Shown here one piece after another: positions 8,772 through 16,269 of a stretch of DNA of 58,312 bases. The notes under the pieces were generated by a model, which searched no databases, had not been told where the DNA came from, and saw only the letters and a program-made list of their open reading frames with translations. Source of the stretch: Aquipseudomonas alcaligenes MRY13-0052 (GTDB lineage Bacteria > Pseudomonadota > Gammaproteobacteria > Pseudomonadales > Pseudomonadaceae); the NCBI GenBank assembly GCA_000474255.1, contig BATO01000033.1, forward strand, positions 1 through 58,312, read 5' to 3'. Both the position numbers and the translations under genes were made by a program. Position 1 is the first letter of the stretch. Each line of letters begins with the position of its first letter.

Positions 8772-9583
8772 GCGTGATGGTCATGAGCGATGCGCCTCTC
8801 TCCAGTCTGTCGCTGCCCAGCGCCCGTACCTGGCGCAACGCCTTCGCCGCCGGCTGCGCCCTGGCCCTGCACCTGGGCGTGCTGGCGCTGCTGATGGCCG
8901 GCTGGGCCCCCGAGCGCCCCGCCGAACCGGCCCAGCGGGTGCTCACCACCCAACTGATCAGCCTGCCTGCGCCAGCCCCCGAACCGGTTCCCGCGCCGGT
9001 GCAGCCGGCTGTCGCGGAAGCCGCCCCGGTGGAACCGCTGCCGACGCCCGTGGCGCCGGTGCCGCCGCAGGTGGACCCGCGAATCGAGCAGCGCAAGCTG
9101 GAGCAGGCCGCCCTGGCCCGCAAGCGCGTGGAAGAACAGAAGCGCCAGGAGCAGGTGCAGCAGGAAACCCGGCGCCGCGAGCAGCAGCGCCTGGAAGCCG
9201 AGCGCGTCGCCGCGGCTGCCGAGCAACAGCGCCAGCTCGATCTTGCCCGCCAGGCGGAACAGCAGCGCCTGGCCGCCGAGCGTGCCCGCCAGGCCGAAGC
9301 CGCCGCCAACAGCCGCCAGTACCTGCCCATCGCCAAGGAGGCGCCGGACTACCCCCAGCGCGCCCTCGACAAGGGCATCCAGGGCGACTGCACGGTGGAG
9401 TACCGGGTGAATCCCCAGGGCCGCGTCGAGGACCCGCAGGTGGTGGGCGACTGTCACCCGCTGTTCATCCGCCCGTCACTGGTCGCGGCGCAGACTTTCC
9501 GCTACCAGCCGCGCCTCGAAAACGGCCAGCCCGTAGCCGTGCCAGGCGTGCGCAACACCTTCCACTACCGCATCGAACGCTGA
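8768..9583 (+). CDS. tonB: TonB-family energy transducer
   Basis: 271 residues starting in a 4-bp ATGA overlap with the tolR-like gene. There is a short cytoplasmic N-terminus, one membrane anchor (about residues 24-43, ALALHLGVLALLMAGW), a Pro-rich stretch (about 58-100) and a Gln/Glu/Arg-rich, probably helical stalk (about 100-175) reminiscent of TolA. The C-terminal TonB domain (about 180-271) includes YPQRALDKGIQGDCTVEYRV and FRYQPRLENGQPVAVPGV. The C-terminal domain would contact the TonB box of the receptor at 3030-5558. Alternative starts at Met4 or Met6 are possible. The mix of TolA-like stalk, TolQR-like partners and a TonB end is noteworthy. Confidence 0.88.
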   Translation: MSVMVMSDAPLSSLSLPSARTWRNAFAAGCALALHLGVLALLMAGWAPERPAEPAQRVLTTQLISLPAPAPEPVPAPVQPAVAEAAPVEPLPTPVAPVPPQVDPRIEQRKLEQAALARKRVEEQKRQEQVQQETRRREQQRLEAERVAAAAEQQRQLDLARQAEQQRLAAERARQAEAAANSRQYLPIAKEAPDYPQRALDKGIQGDCTVEYRVNPQGRVEDPQVVGDCHPLFIRPSLVAAQTFRYQPRLENGQPVAVPGVRNTFHYRIER

Positions 9584-9620
9584 GCGCGGAGCGCCGGCGC
9601 ATAACCAGAAGAGAACCGTG

Positions 9621-11579
9621 ATGACCCAGGATTTCGACGCCTTCCACGCCGCACTCGCCGCCCATGACGACGTGGCCATCAACCCCAGCGGCAACCGCAG
9701 CCTGGACCGGATGGTGGACGCCGGCCGCCGTAACGTCCTCAAGGGCGGCCTGGCCATGGCCGCCCTGGGCTTCTTCGGCGGCGGCATCAGCGCCTGCCGC
9801 GCGGTGGCCGACGACGGCCTGCTGGGCTTCAAGGGCGTGCCCCAGCAGTTCGATGCCAAGCTCGACAAGGTGATAGTCGCCGACGGCTACAGCGCCACGC
9901 CGTTCTTCTCCTGGGGCGATGCGGTGCTGGCCGATGCGCCGGCCTTCAAGGGCGATGCCAGCGAAACCTGGGAAGACCAGCTCAAGCAGGCCGGCGACAA
10001 CCACGATGGCATGCACTTCTTCCCCTTCCCGGACGCGCCCAACGACCACGGCCTGCTGGTGATCAACCACGAGTACATCAACCCCACGCTGCACAGCGCC
10101 GGCATCGTCTTCGTCGAGGGCAAGCGCAAGGCGGAAGACGTGAAGAAGGAGCAGGCGGCCCACGGCGTCAGCGTCATCGAGGTGAAGAAGGACGGCGACG
10201 GCCACTGGCAGCGGGTCGCCGGCTCGCGCTACAACCGCCGCATCTCCACCCTCACGCCCATGCAGCTCACCGGCCCGCTGGCTGGCAACGCCGCCATGAA
10301 GACCGCCTCCGACCCCAGCGGCCTGGAGGTGATCGGCACCCTCAACAACTGCTCCATGGGCGTGACCCCCTGGGGCACCTACCTCGCCTGCGAGGAGAAC
10401 TGGCACAACTACTTCATCAACCGCGACCCGGCCGACTACGCCCAGCGCGTGTCCCACAAGCGCTACGGCATCGCCAAGGAAGGGGTGAGCAAGAACTACG
10501 GCTGGGAGACCGCCGACGCCCGCTTCGACGCCACGCCCTACCGCGACCAGCCCCACGACGGCCATGTGCAGGAGCCCAACCGCTTCGGCTGGGTGGTGGA
10601 GATCGACCCCTTCGACCCCACCAGCAAGCCGAAGAAGCGCACCGCCGTCGGCCGCTTCTGCCGCGAGTGCTCTACCCTGTCCCTCGGCACGGACGGGCGC
10701 ATGGCCTACTACTACGGCGACGACACCAAGGGCGAGTACATCTACAAGTTCGTGCCCAGCGGCCGCTTCGACGCCGCCAACCCCAAGGCCGCCCGCGACC
10801 TGCTGGACGAGGGCACCCTCTACGTTGCCCGTTTCGACGATGACGGCAAGGGCCAGTGGCTGGCCCTGGTGCACGGCCAGAACGGCCTCACCGCCGAGAA
10901 CGGCTTCGCCAGCCAGGCCGAGGTGCTGCTCAACGCCCGCGCCGCCGGCGACATACTCGGCGCAACGCCCATGGACCGCCCCGAGTGGGTGGCCGCGCAC
11001 CCGGAGACCCGCGAGGTCTACGTCACCCTCACCAATAACGACGATCGGGGCAGCAAGAAACCGGTGAACGCCGCCAACCCGCGCCCGCACAACCTGCACG
11101 GGCAGATCCTGCGCTGGAACGAAGCGGGCGGCGATCCCACCGCCACCACGTTCCAGTGGGAGATCTTCCTCCTCGCCGGCGAACCCCAGGGCGCCAAGGA
11201 CGACAAGGGCCAGGCGGTGCCGGCCAACCTGATCGGCACCATCAACGGCGACGCCTTCTCCTCCCCGGACGGCCTGGCCTTCGACCCCGCCGGCCGCCTG
11301 TGGATCGAGACCGATTTCGACGACATCGAGCCGGCCATGGCGCGCATCGGCTGCAACCAGCTGCTCTGCGCCGACCCCAGGACCCGTGAGGTGCGCCGCT
11401 TCCTCGTCGGCCCGCGCGGCTGCGAACTCACCGGCATCACCTTCACCCCGGACGGCCGCAGCATGTGGGTCAACATCCAGCACCCCGGCATCAGCTACCC
11501 CGCCAGCGACGGCAAGAGTCGCCCGCGCTCCACCACCGTGCTCATCACCAAGAACGACGGCGGCGTGATCGGCAGTTGA
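9621..11579 (+). CDS. phoX: PhoX-family alkaline phosphatase, Tat-exported
   Basis: 652-residue DUF839/PhoX phosphatase that removes phosphate from phosphomonoesters. The N-terminus has a Tat signal: GRRNVLKGG followed by a hydrophobic stretch (LAMAALGFFGGGISA), so it is exported folded with its metal cofactors. PhoX-typical segments are visible: NNCSMGVTPWGTYLACEENW, VEIDPFDP, a TLSLGTDGRMAYYYGDD-like segment, and DGLAFDPAGRLWIETD. ATG 9621 is preferred over GTG 9618 because of spacing to GAAGAG. It is last in the cluster, 37 bp after tonB, and probably transcribed from the PhoB box at 7544. Known PhoX enzymes use iron and calcium; I infer the same here. Confidence 0.92.
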   Translation: MTQDFDAFHAALAAHDDVAINPSGNRSLDRMVDAGRRNVLKGGLAMAALGFFGGGISACRAVADDGLLGFKGVPQQFDAKLDKVIVADGYSATPFFSWGDAVLADAPAFKGDASETWEDQLKQAGDNHDGMHFFPFPDAPNDHGLLVINHEYINPTLHSAGIVFVEGKRKAEDVKKEQAAHGVSVIEVKKDGDGHWQRVAGSRYNRRISTLTPMQLTGPLAGNAAMKTASDPSGLEVIGTLNNCSMGVTPWGTYLACEENWHNYFINRDPADYAQRVSHKRYGIAKEGVSKNYGWETADARFDATPYRDQPHDGHVQEPNRFGWVVEIDPFDPTSKPKKRTAVGRFCRECSTLSLGTDGRMAYYYGDDTKGEYIYKFVPSGRFDAANPKAARDLLDEGTLYVARFDDDGKGQWLALVHGQNGLTAENGFASQAEVLLNARAAGDILGATPMDRPEWVAAHPETREVYVTLTNNDDRGSKKPVNAANPRPHNLHGQILRWNEAGGDPTATTFQWEIFLLAGEPQGAKDDKGQAVPANLIGTINGDAFSSPDGLAFDPAGRLWIETDFDDIEPAMARIGCNQLLCADPRTREVRRFLVGPRGCELTGITFTPDGRSMWVNIQHPGISYPASDGKSRPRSTTVLITKNDGGVIGS

Positions 11580-11604
11580 TGCACGCGATGATGGACCGCT
11601 CTCT

Positions 11605-12144
11605 GTAGGTTGGCGCCGAGCGCAGCGAGGCCCAACGATGCGGACTCGACTCCGCGCGTTGGGCCTCGTACCTCGGCCCAACCTACGGGGTGCATGACGC
11701 CGGCTCTCGTAGGAGCGAGCTCTGCTCGCGAAGCTTGGCGACGCCGAGGTGGCGGGTTTCACCCGCCCTACAAGGGGCCCGGAACCTCCGATGCCGGGCC
11801 GCTCTCCGTAGGTTGGCGCCGAGCGCAGCGAGGCCCAACGATGTCGGGCTCGACTCCGCGCGTTGGGCCTCGTACCTCGGCCCAACCTACGGTGGTGCAC
11901 GATGCCGACCCTGTAGGAGCGAGCTCTGCTCGCGAACATCGGCGCCGCCAATGTGGCGGGTTTCACCCGCCCTACAAGGGGCCGGGGAACCTCCGGTGAT
12001 GGACCGCTCTCCGTAGGTTGGCGTCGAGCGCAGCGAGGCCCAACGATGCGGGCTCGACTCCGCGCGTTGGGCCTCGTACCTCGGCCCAACCTACGGGCGT
12101 GCATGACACAGGCTCTCGTAGGTCGGGTGAAACCCGACGCTCCG
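11605..12144. repeat. Tandem array of about 204-bp composite palindromic units
   Basis: Three copies of an 82-83-bp imperfect palindrome (11605-11686, 11808-11890, 12013-12094) each start GTAGGTTGGCG(C/T)CGAGCGC and end CTCGGCCCAACCTAC, giving a period of 203-205 bp. Between them are two near-identical spacers of about 120 bp with further hairpins: GGAGCGAGCTCTGCTCGCGAA and GGCGGGTTTCACCCGCC. After copy three a shorter variant hairpin GTCGGGTGAAACCCGAC runs to the next gene. No open frame here looks like a protein. The array explains the 565-bp gene-free space after phoX. It resembles REP/BIME clusters but is unusually large. Confidence 0.8.
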
Positions 12145-12723
12145 CTATGGCTTCGGCGGCCGCCTGTGTACGCCGGCCAGCACCTTGTCGGCGAAGGCGG
12201 CGGGGCCGCGTACTTCGAGGTAATGCACCTGCTCGCCATCGGGGATGAAGAACACCTGGTAGGGCTTGCCGTCCTGGCTGGTGCGCCAGGCGAAGAGCTC
12301 GATGCCGTCGATGCGGTAGGGCGTGAGGCTGGCCTTGTCGCCGCACAGGTCCATGGCCTGGCGCATGGCGAACACCCATTCGCGGGCTTCGGGCGTGGCG
12401 GCGCTGTCATCGCCGAACAGCAGGCGCACCTGTTGCGCCGGGGTGCCCAGGCCGGCATTGCCCAGCTCCTGCTGCGTCATCGGATGGTGGGCGAGGCTGT
12501 GGCCGTCGGGGTAGCGGGCGATCAGCAGATCACCGCTGTGCAGCAGCAGCTCGGGCTGCTCCACCAGGCCCAGTTGCAGTTTCTCCTTGCCCGCCAGCAC
12601 CAGCGGCAGGCCCGTCGCCTTGGCGGCGGTCAGTTCCTGGTGCGGGGCAGGGCGATAGTCGCAGCCCTGGGCCAGGGCGTTCGAGCCAATCACCAGCAGG
12701 GCCAGCGGCAGCAGGCGTTTCAT
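12145..12723 (-). CDS. Secreted protein of unknown function
   Basis: 192 residues from the ATG at 12723, chosen because it gives a compact Sec signal peptide (MKRLLPLALLVIGSNALA then QGCDYRP); ATG 12732 adds three residues. I do not recognise a family. The mature part has two Cys (positions near 23 and 128), a stretch ITLARYPDG-like (LLIARYPDGHSLAHHP), and a C-terminal FIPDGEQVHYLEVRGP suggesting a compact beta-rich periplasmic domain. It stands alone between the repeat array and regulator-gene debris. No operon partner is apparent. Coding status is supported by the signal peptide and consistent codon use. Confidence 0.7.
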   Translation of the reverse strand: MKRLLPLALLVIGSNALAQGCDYRPAPHQELTAAKATGLPLVLAGKEKLQLGLVEQPELLLHSGDLLIARYPDGHSLAHHPMTQQELGNAGLGTPAQQVRLLFGDDSAATPEAREWVFAMRQAMDLCGDKASLTPYRIDGIELFAWRTSQDGKPYQVFFIPDGEQVHYLEVRGPAAFADKVLAGVHRRPPKP

Positions 12724-12799
12724 CGTCGTCATCCATGCGTCTGTGAGGCGGCGAGCTTAGCAGCGCAGCGGAACCCCGGGTGCGCCACCGTTCTCGTGC

Positions 12800-12911
12800 T
12801 CAAACCGAGTGGTACAGGGCGGCCAGTTCATCGGCGAAGGCTTCGAAGGCGGTCCGCACCGGCTGGCTCGGCTACCCATCGGATGCGGCATTCAGTCGCG
12901 CCTTCAGCGTT
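12800..12911. pseudogene. Remnants of two regulator genes (LysR tail, AraC tail)
   Basis: On the minus strand 12800-12866 reads as the last about 20 codons of a LysR-type protein (SQPVRTAFEAFADELAALYH then SV and stop). Immediately beside it on the plus strand 12870-12905 encodes GYPSDAAFSRAF, the signature of the second helix-turn-helix of cupin-type AraC regulators, running into frame noise. Neither continues into a full gene. Both look like decayed fragments brought together by deletion. The 375-bp space 12724-13098 holds otherwise only the ribosome-binding region of the next gene. Confidence 0.5.
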
Positions 12912-13098
12912 TCAACGGCATGGCGCCAGGGGGGCGAGGCGGCGCCTGGCGACCAGCGGTATGGCCTGAAACCCGCACAAGGATTGATACAGGGAGGGTT
13001 GGCGCTGGTGGCGCCGTGCCATACTTTCGCCAAGTCGGCTTTGTATGGGCGATCCCCTGGAAGCTGTTTACCTGAGGGTGCGGGAGGTGAGGTCAGGG

Positions 13099-14298
13099 AT
13101 GGATAAGGTCCAGCTGTTGCTCAGCCACTACGCCGAGAGCCGTTACACGCGGCAGCTCAACAAAGGCTTTGGATGGCTGCGTTTCGAGCCCGAACTGGAG
13201 GCGGAGTACCGCATCTCCAATTACCGGGCCTTTCGCACCACGCGAATCGGCGCCCTCTGCACGCTGCTGCTGGCGCTGCTGTTCTTCCTCGGCTTCGACA
13301 TCTTCTACGCCCTGCGCCACTACGATGCGACGCTGACCCCGGCGATCTTCGGCATGCGCCTGATCGCCCTGGCCGGGATCATGCTTTCGGCGACCATGGT
13401 GCTCTACGGCAACGATCGCTCGGCCGGCGCCTTCTGGGTGCCCTGCACCGTGTTCTTCATCGGCACCACGACGCTGGTCAGCAACATCCTCTACATGCAG
13501 GTGCTGGAGCAGGTCGGGATGCCCTTCAACATCGACGGCATGATCCTGGTGCTGATCGCCATCTTCTTTCCCGTGGGCTACAGCTACTGGGGGTCGGTGG
13601 TGTGCGCGCTGGTCACCTTCATCACCATGCTGGTGGCGATCCCGGCCTTTCTGCCGGCGGGGTATCTCGACGACTTCGTCGCGCTGTCCATCTACCCGCT
13701 GGTCGCCATGTTCTTCGCCGGCATGTCGCGCTACTTCCAGGAGTCGGCCACGCGGCGCCAGTTCCTCACCCGCGCGGCGCTCAAGGAGCTGGCCGACAGC
13801 GACAGCCTGACCGGCCTGTGCAACCGGCGCATGTTCGAGATCCTGCTGGATCGTTCCCTGCGTGAAAGCCAGCGCGAGCGCCATTGCCTGGGGCTGATGC
13901 TGGTGGATGTGGATTTCTTCAAACGCTACAACGACCTCTACGGCCACCCGGCCGGGGACGCGGTGCTCAAGGCGGTGGCCGAGGCCCTGCAGAGCACGCC
14001 CCGGCGCTCCCTGGACTTCGCCGCGAGGCTCGGTGGCGAGGAGTTCGCCCTGGTGTTCTGCGACCTGGTGCCGGTGTTCGCCGAGCGGGTGGCGGAGGAG
14101 GTGAGCCGGCGCATCGAGGGGCTGGCCATTCCCCACGAAGGCTCCAACATCGGCCCGGTGCTGACCGTCAGCGTCGGCATGGCCCTGAGCCAGCCTGGCG
14201 ACACCCGTGACAGCCTCTACAAGCGGGCGGACGAGGCGCTCTACACCTCGAAAGGGGGGGGCCGCAACCGAGCGACCCTGGCCGCCGAAGTGGGCTGA
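13099..14298 (+). CDS. Membrane-bound diguanylate cyclase (GGEEF)
   Basis: 399 residues from ATG 13099, preceded by GGGAGGTGAGG; an upstream in-frame ATG at 13045 has no such site. Residues about 55-225 form around six membrane helices without a recognised ligand domain. The C-terminal GGDEF domain (about 240-395) has the intact catalytic loop GGEEF (about residue 312) and an inhibitory site RSLD exactly five residues before it, plus LMLVDVDFFKRYND and GHPAGD. It should make c-di-GMP from two GTP, with product inhibition. Transcribed alone. The enzyme class is secure; the input signal is unknown. Confidence 0.9.
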   Translation: MDKVQLLLSHYAESRYTRQLNKGFGWLRFEPELEAEYRISNYRAFRTTRIGALCTLLLALLFFLGFDIFYALRHYDATLTPAIFGMRLIALAGIMLSATMVLYGNDRSAGAFWVPCTVFFIGTTTLVSNILYMQVLEQVGMPFNIDGMILVLIAIFFPVGYSYWGSVVCALVTFITMLVAIPAFLPAGYLDDFVALSIYPLVAMFFAGMSRYFQESATRRQFLTRAALKELADSDSLTGLCNRRMFEILLDRSLRESQRERHCLGLMLVDVDFFKRYNDLYGHPAGDAVLKAVAEALQSTPRRSLDFAARLGGEEFALVFCDLVPVFAERVAEEVSRRIEGLAIPHEGSNIGPVLTVSVGMALSQPGDTRDSLYKRADEALYTSKGGGRNRATLAAEVG

Positions 14299-14451
14299 GC
14301 CCACTCGGGTGATGTTTTTTTCATCCTTCCTTCACCGCGTTTTCACTCCTTCCCGGTCACTCTCGCCTCGCGCTGGGCAGACCGGGTCCGTGTCCGCGCA
14401 GAGGGTTGCATCCATCAGGCAGCCACATCCGTGCGGGCCCCGGGAGTCGTG

Positions 14452-15222
14452 ATGAATAAATTGCCCCAGATCACCCTGGCCTTCTGGATCATGAAGATCT
14501 GCGCCACCACCCTGGGCGAGACCGCCGGGGACCTGCTGTCGATGACCCTGGACGTTGGCTACGCCATCAGCTCGCTGATCCTCATCAGCGCCTTCTTCGC
14601 CACCCTGCTCACGCAGCTGGCGAGCAAGCGCTACAACCCGCTGGTGTACTGGGCGGTGATCCTCTCCACCAGCACCGCCGGCACCACCATGTCGGACTTC
14701 ATGGACCGCACCCTGGGCCTGGGCTATGCCACCGGCTCGGCGATCCTGGTGGGCATCCTGCTGTGCATCTTCGCGCTGTGGCGGGTCACCGAGGGGTCGC
14801 TGTCGGTGGACCGCATCCGTTCGCGGCGCGGCGAGCTGTTCTACTGGGGCGCGATCCTCTTCTCCAACACCCTGGGCACGGCGCTGGGCGACTTCCTCGC
14901 CGATGACTCCGGGCTCGGCTTCGCCGGTGGTGCCTTGCTGATCGGCGGTGCCCTGGCGCTGGTGGTGGCGGCCCATTACTTCACGCGGATCTCCACCGTG
15001 CTGCTGTTCTGGCTGGCCTTCGTGCTCACCCGGCCCTTCGGCGCGACCCTGGGCGACGTGCTGACCAAGACCCACGAGAAGGGCGGGCTGGACTTCGGCA
15101 CCGTCGGCTCCTCCCTGGTGCTCGGTGGCGTGCTGCTGGTGCTGGTGGTGTACGCGACCTGGGTGCAGCGCCAGCGCGCCGCCTACGCGGGGCTGACGCT
15201 GGTGCGCACGCCTCAGCGATAG
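14452..15222 (+). CDS. COG4705-type integral membrane protein with fourfold internal repeat
   Basis: 256 residues from ATG 14452 (CGGGAG upstream). About eight hydrophobic segments are organised as four repeats, each containing a variant of T-x-G-x-T-x-x-D: [56 protein letters not shown] and TRPFGATLGDVLTKTHEKGG. These conserved Thr/Gly/Asp loops probably face each other in the membrane. The family is known as uncharacterised membrane proteins; transport function is plausible but unproven. It overlaps the convergent DUF2388 gene by 10 bp at its end. Confidence 0.8.
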   Translation: MNKLPQITLAFWIMKICATTLGETAGDLLSMTLDVGYAISSLILISAFFATLLTQLASKRYNPLVYWAVILSTSTAGTTMSDFMDRTLGLGYATGSAILVGILLCIFALWRVTEGSLSVDRIRSRRGELFYWGAILFSNTLGTALGDFLADDSGLGFAGGALLIGGALALVVAAHYFTRISTVLLFWLAFVLTRPFGATLGDVLTKTHEKGGLDFGTVGSSLVLGGVLLVLVVYATWVQRQRAAYAGLTLVRTPQR

Positions 15223-15539
15223 GCCGAGGCGGCGAGGGCGCGGGCGAGGCTCATGTCGTCGGCGCTCGCCGTCGCCGGTTGTCGGTGCAGTTCCTGCAGG
15301 GTGCGCTCCAGCTGCGCGCCACGGATGCGCCCATCGCTGGCGACGAAGGCCATCGCATCGTCCCGCGCCTGGGCCTGGATGCCCGGCTGGCGCTCCTCCT
15401 GGCTGAGGTTGCTGGTGGTAGCGGGGGCGAAGGTGATGGCCGCGCTGCTGCTGAGCAGCCAGGAGCCGGAGCCTTCGTCGGCCAGCGCGGCGGCTGGCAG
15501 GGCCAGCAGCGCGAGGCAGAGCGGGAGTGTCGGGCGCAT
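15213..15539 (-). CDS. DUF2388 small periplasmic protein
   Basis: 108 residues with a Sec signal (MRPTLPLCLALLALPAAALA) and the DUF2388 pattern: SSAAITFAPATTSNLS, then ARDDAMAFVASDGRIRGAQLE. This family is common, often in several copies, in Pseudomonas; its function is unknown to me. The gene lies 8 bp after the Sel1 lipoprotein gene, so the two are probably one transcript. Confidence 0.8.
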   Translation of the reverse strand: MRPTLPLCLALLALPAAALADEGSGSWLLSSSAAITFAPATTSNLSQEERQPGIQAQARDDAMAFVASDGRIRGAQLERTLQELHRQPATASADDMSLARALAASAYR

Positions 15540-15547
15540 GGTAGGGG

Positions 15548-16069
15548 TCAGGGCAGGGTCTTCAGTGCCGCGCAGCTGGCTTCGTAGCGCTGGCCACAGG
15601 CGGCCTGGTAGAGGCGACGGGCCTGGTCCGGGTCGCGCGGCACGCCCTGTTCGCCCTTGAGGTAGAGGCTGCCGAGCACGTGCTGGGCCATCGGGTTGCC
15701 GGTGGCGGCGGACTGGTTGAGGTACTGCAGCATCGCCTGCTGGTTGGCGTAGGCCGGGTCGTTACGCCCGGTGTAGAGGTAGGCGAGGCTCACCGCCGCC
15801 ATGGCGTGGCCCTTGTCGGCGGCACGCTTCCACCAGAACTCCGCCTGCTTGAGGTCGGCGGGCTTGGCCACGAAGAAGTGGCTGCCCAGCTGGAACTGCG
15901 CTTCCAGGTCGCCGCGCTCGGCGTTGGTGCGCAGCAGCTCCAGGGGCGTGGGCTGGTCCTGCACCTGGTTGGGCAGGCGCTGCGGCGGTGCTTCGGGCTT
16001 GGGCTGGTCATGGCTGCAGCCGGCCAGCAGGGCCAGGGCGCAGAGCGCCGCCAGGTGTATCGCTTTCAT
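15548..16069 (-). CDS. Sel1-repeat lipoprotein
   Basis: 173 residues from ATG 16069, chosen because AGGAGTG precedes it and the lipoprotein signal (MKAIHLAALCALALLAGC) then begins at residue 1; a longer frame from 16165 adds 32 unlikely residues. After a Pro-rich linker come Sel1-type alpha-helical repeats (about 60-170): AEFWWKRAADKGHAMAAVSL, AMLQYLNQSAATGNPMAQHV, LGSLYLKGEQG, ARRLYQAAC. Such repeats mediate protein contacts at the membrane. It heads a two-gene unit with DUF2388. The partner is unknown. Confidence 0.85.
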   Translation of the reverse strand: MKAIHLAALCALALLAGCSHDQPKPEAPPQRLPNQVQDQPTPLELLRTNAERGDLEAQFQLGSHFFVAKPADLKQAEFWWKRAADKGHAMAAVSLAYLYTGRNDPAYANQQAMLQYLNQSAATGNPMAQHVLGSLYLKGEQGVPRDPDQARRLYQAACGQRYEASCAALKTLP

Positions 16070-16233
16070 CCATTCACTCCTGCCGCCGCCAGGGTTCGCG
16101 GCGTGCTTCATACGGTAGTCAGACGGCGTATCCGACAACAGCTTTTGCCAGGGGTGCAACGCCATCCTGTGAGCCGGTCGTGATCGTCGGCATTTCGTCG
16201 CTTGGCTTTGTGAAAATAAGATGCTAGATTTTC

Positions 16234-16259
16234 ATGAAATTTATCAATTCAAATTTCAT
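16234..16259 (+). promoter_or_regulatory. Inverted-repeat operator before the polyamine oxidase gene
   Basis: ATGAAATTT (16234-16242) and AAATTTCAT (16251-16259) are perfect 9-bp arms around an 8-base AT-rich spacer, in an AT-rich island 11 bp before the chosen start at 16270. TGAAAATAAGATGCTAGAT just upstream could contain the -10 region. The site is a good candidate operator for the PuuR/PauR-like repressor encoded at 17584. An alternative start at 16234 would place coding sequence over this site. Confidence 0.6.
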
Positions 16260-16269
16260 GAGGCCTCGC

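Noticed and set aside
11605-12144. CRISPR-like repeat array
   Set aside because: Only three units with about 82-bp palindromic repeats and near-identical spacers; no cas genes and spacers are not unique.
9465-12458. 997-codon minus frame opposite phoX and through the repeat array
   Set aside because: Runs across non-coding palindromes and opposite PhoX motifs; amino acid composition is typical of a shadow.
13045-13098. Upstream start for the diguanylate cyclase
   Set aside because: No ribosome site before 13045, while GGGAGGTGAGG is well placed before ATG 13099.
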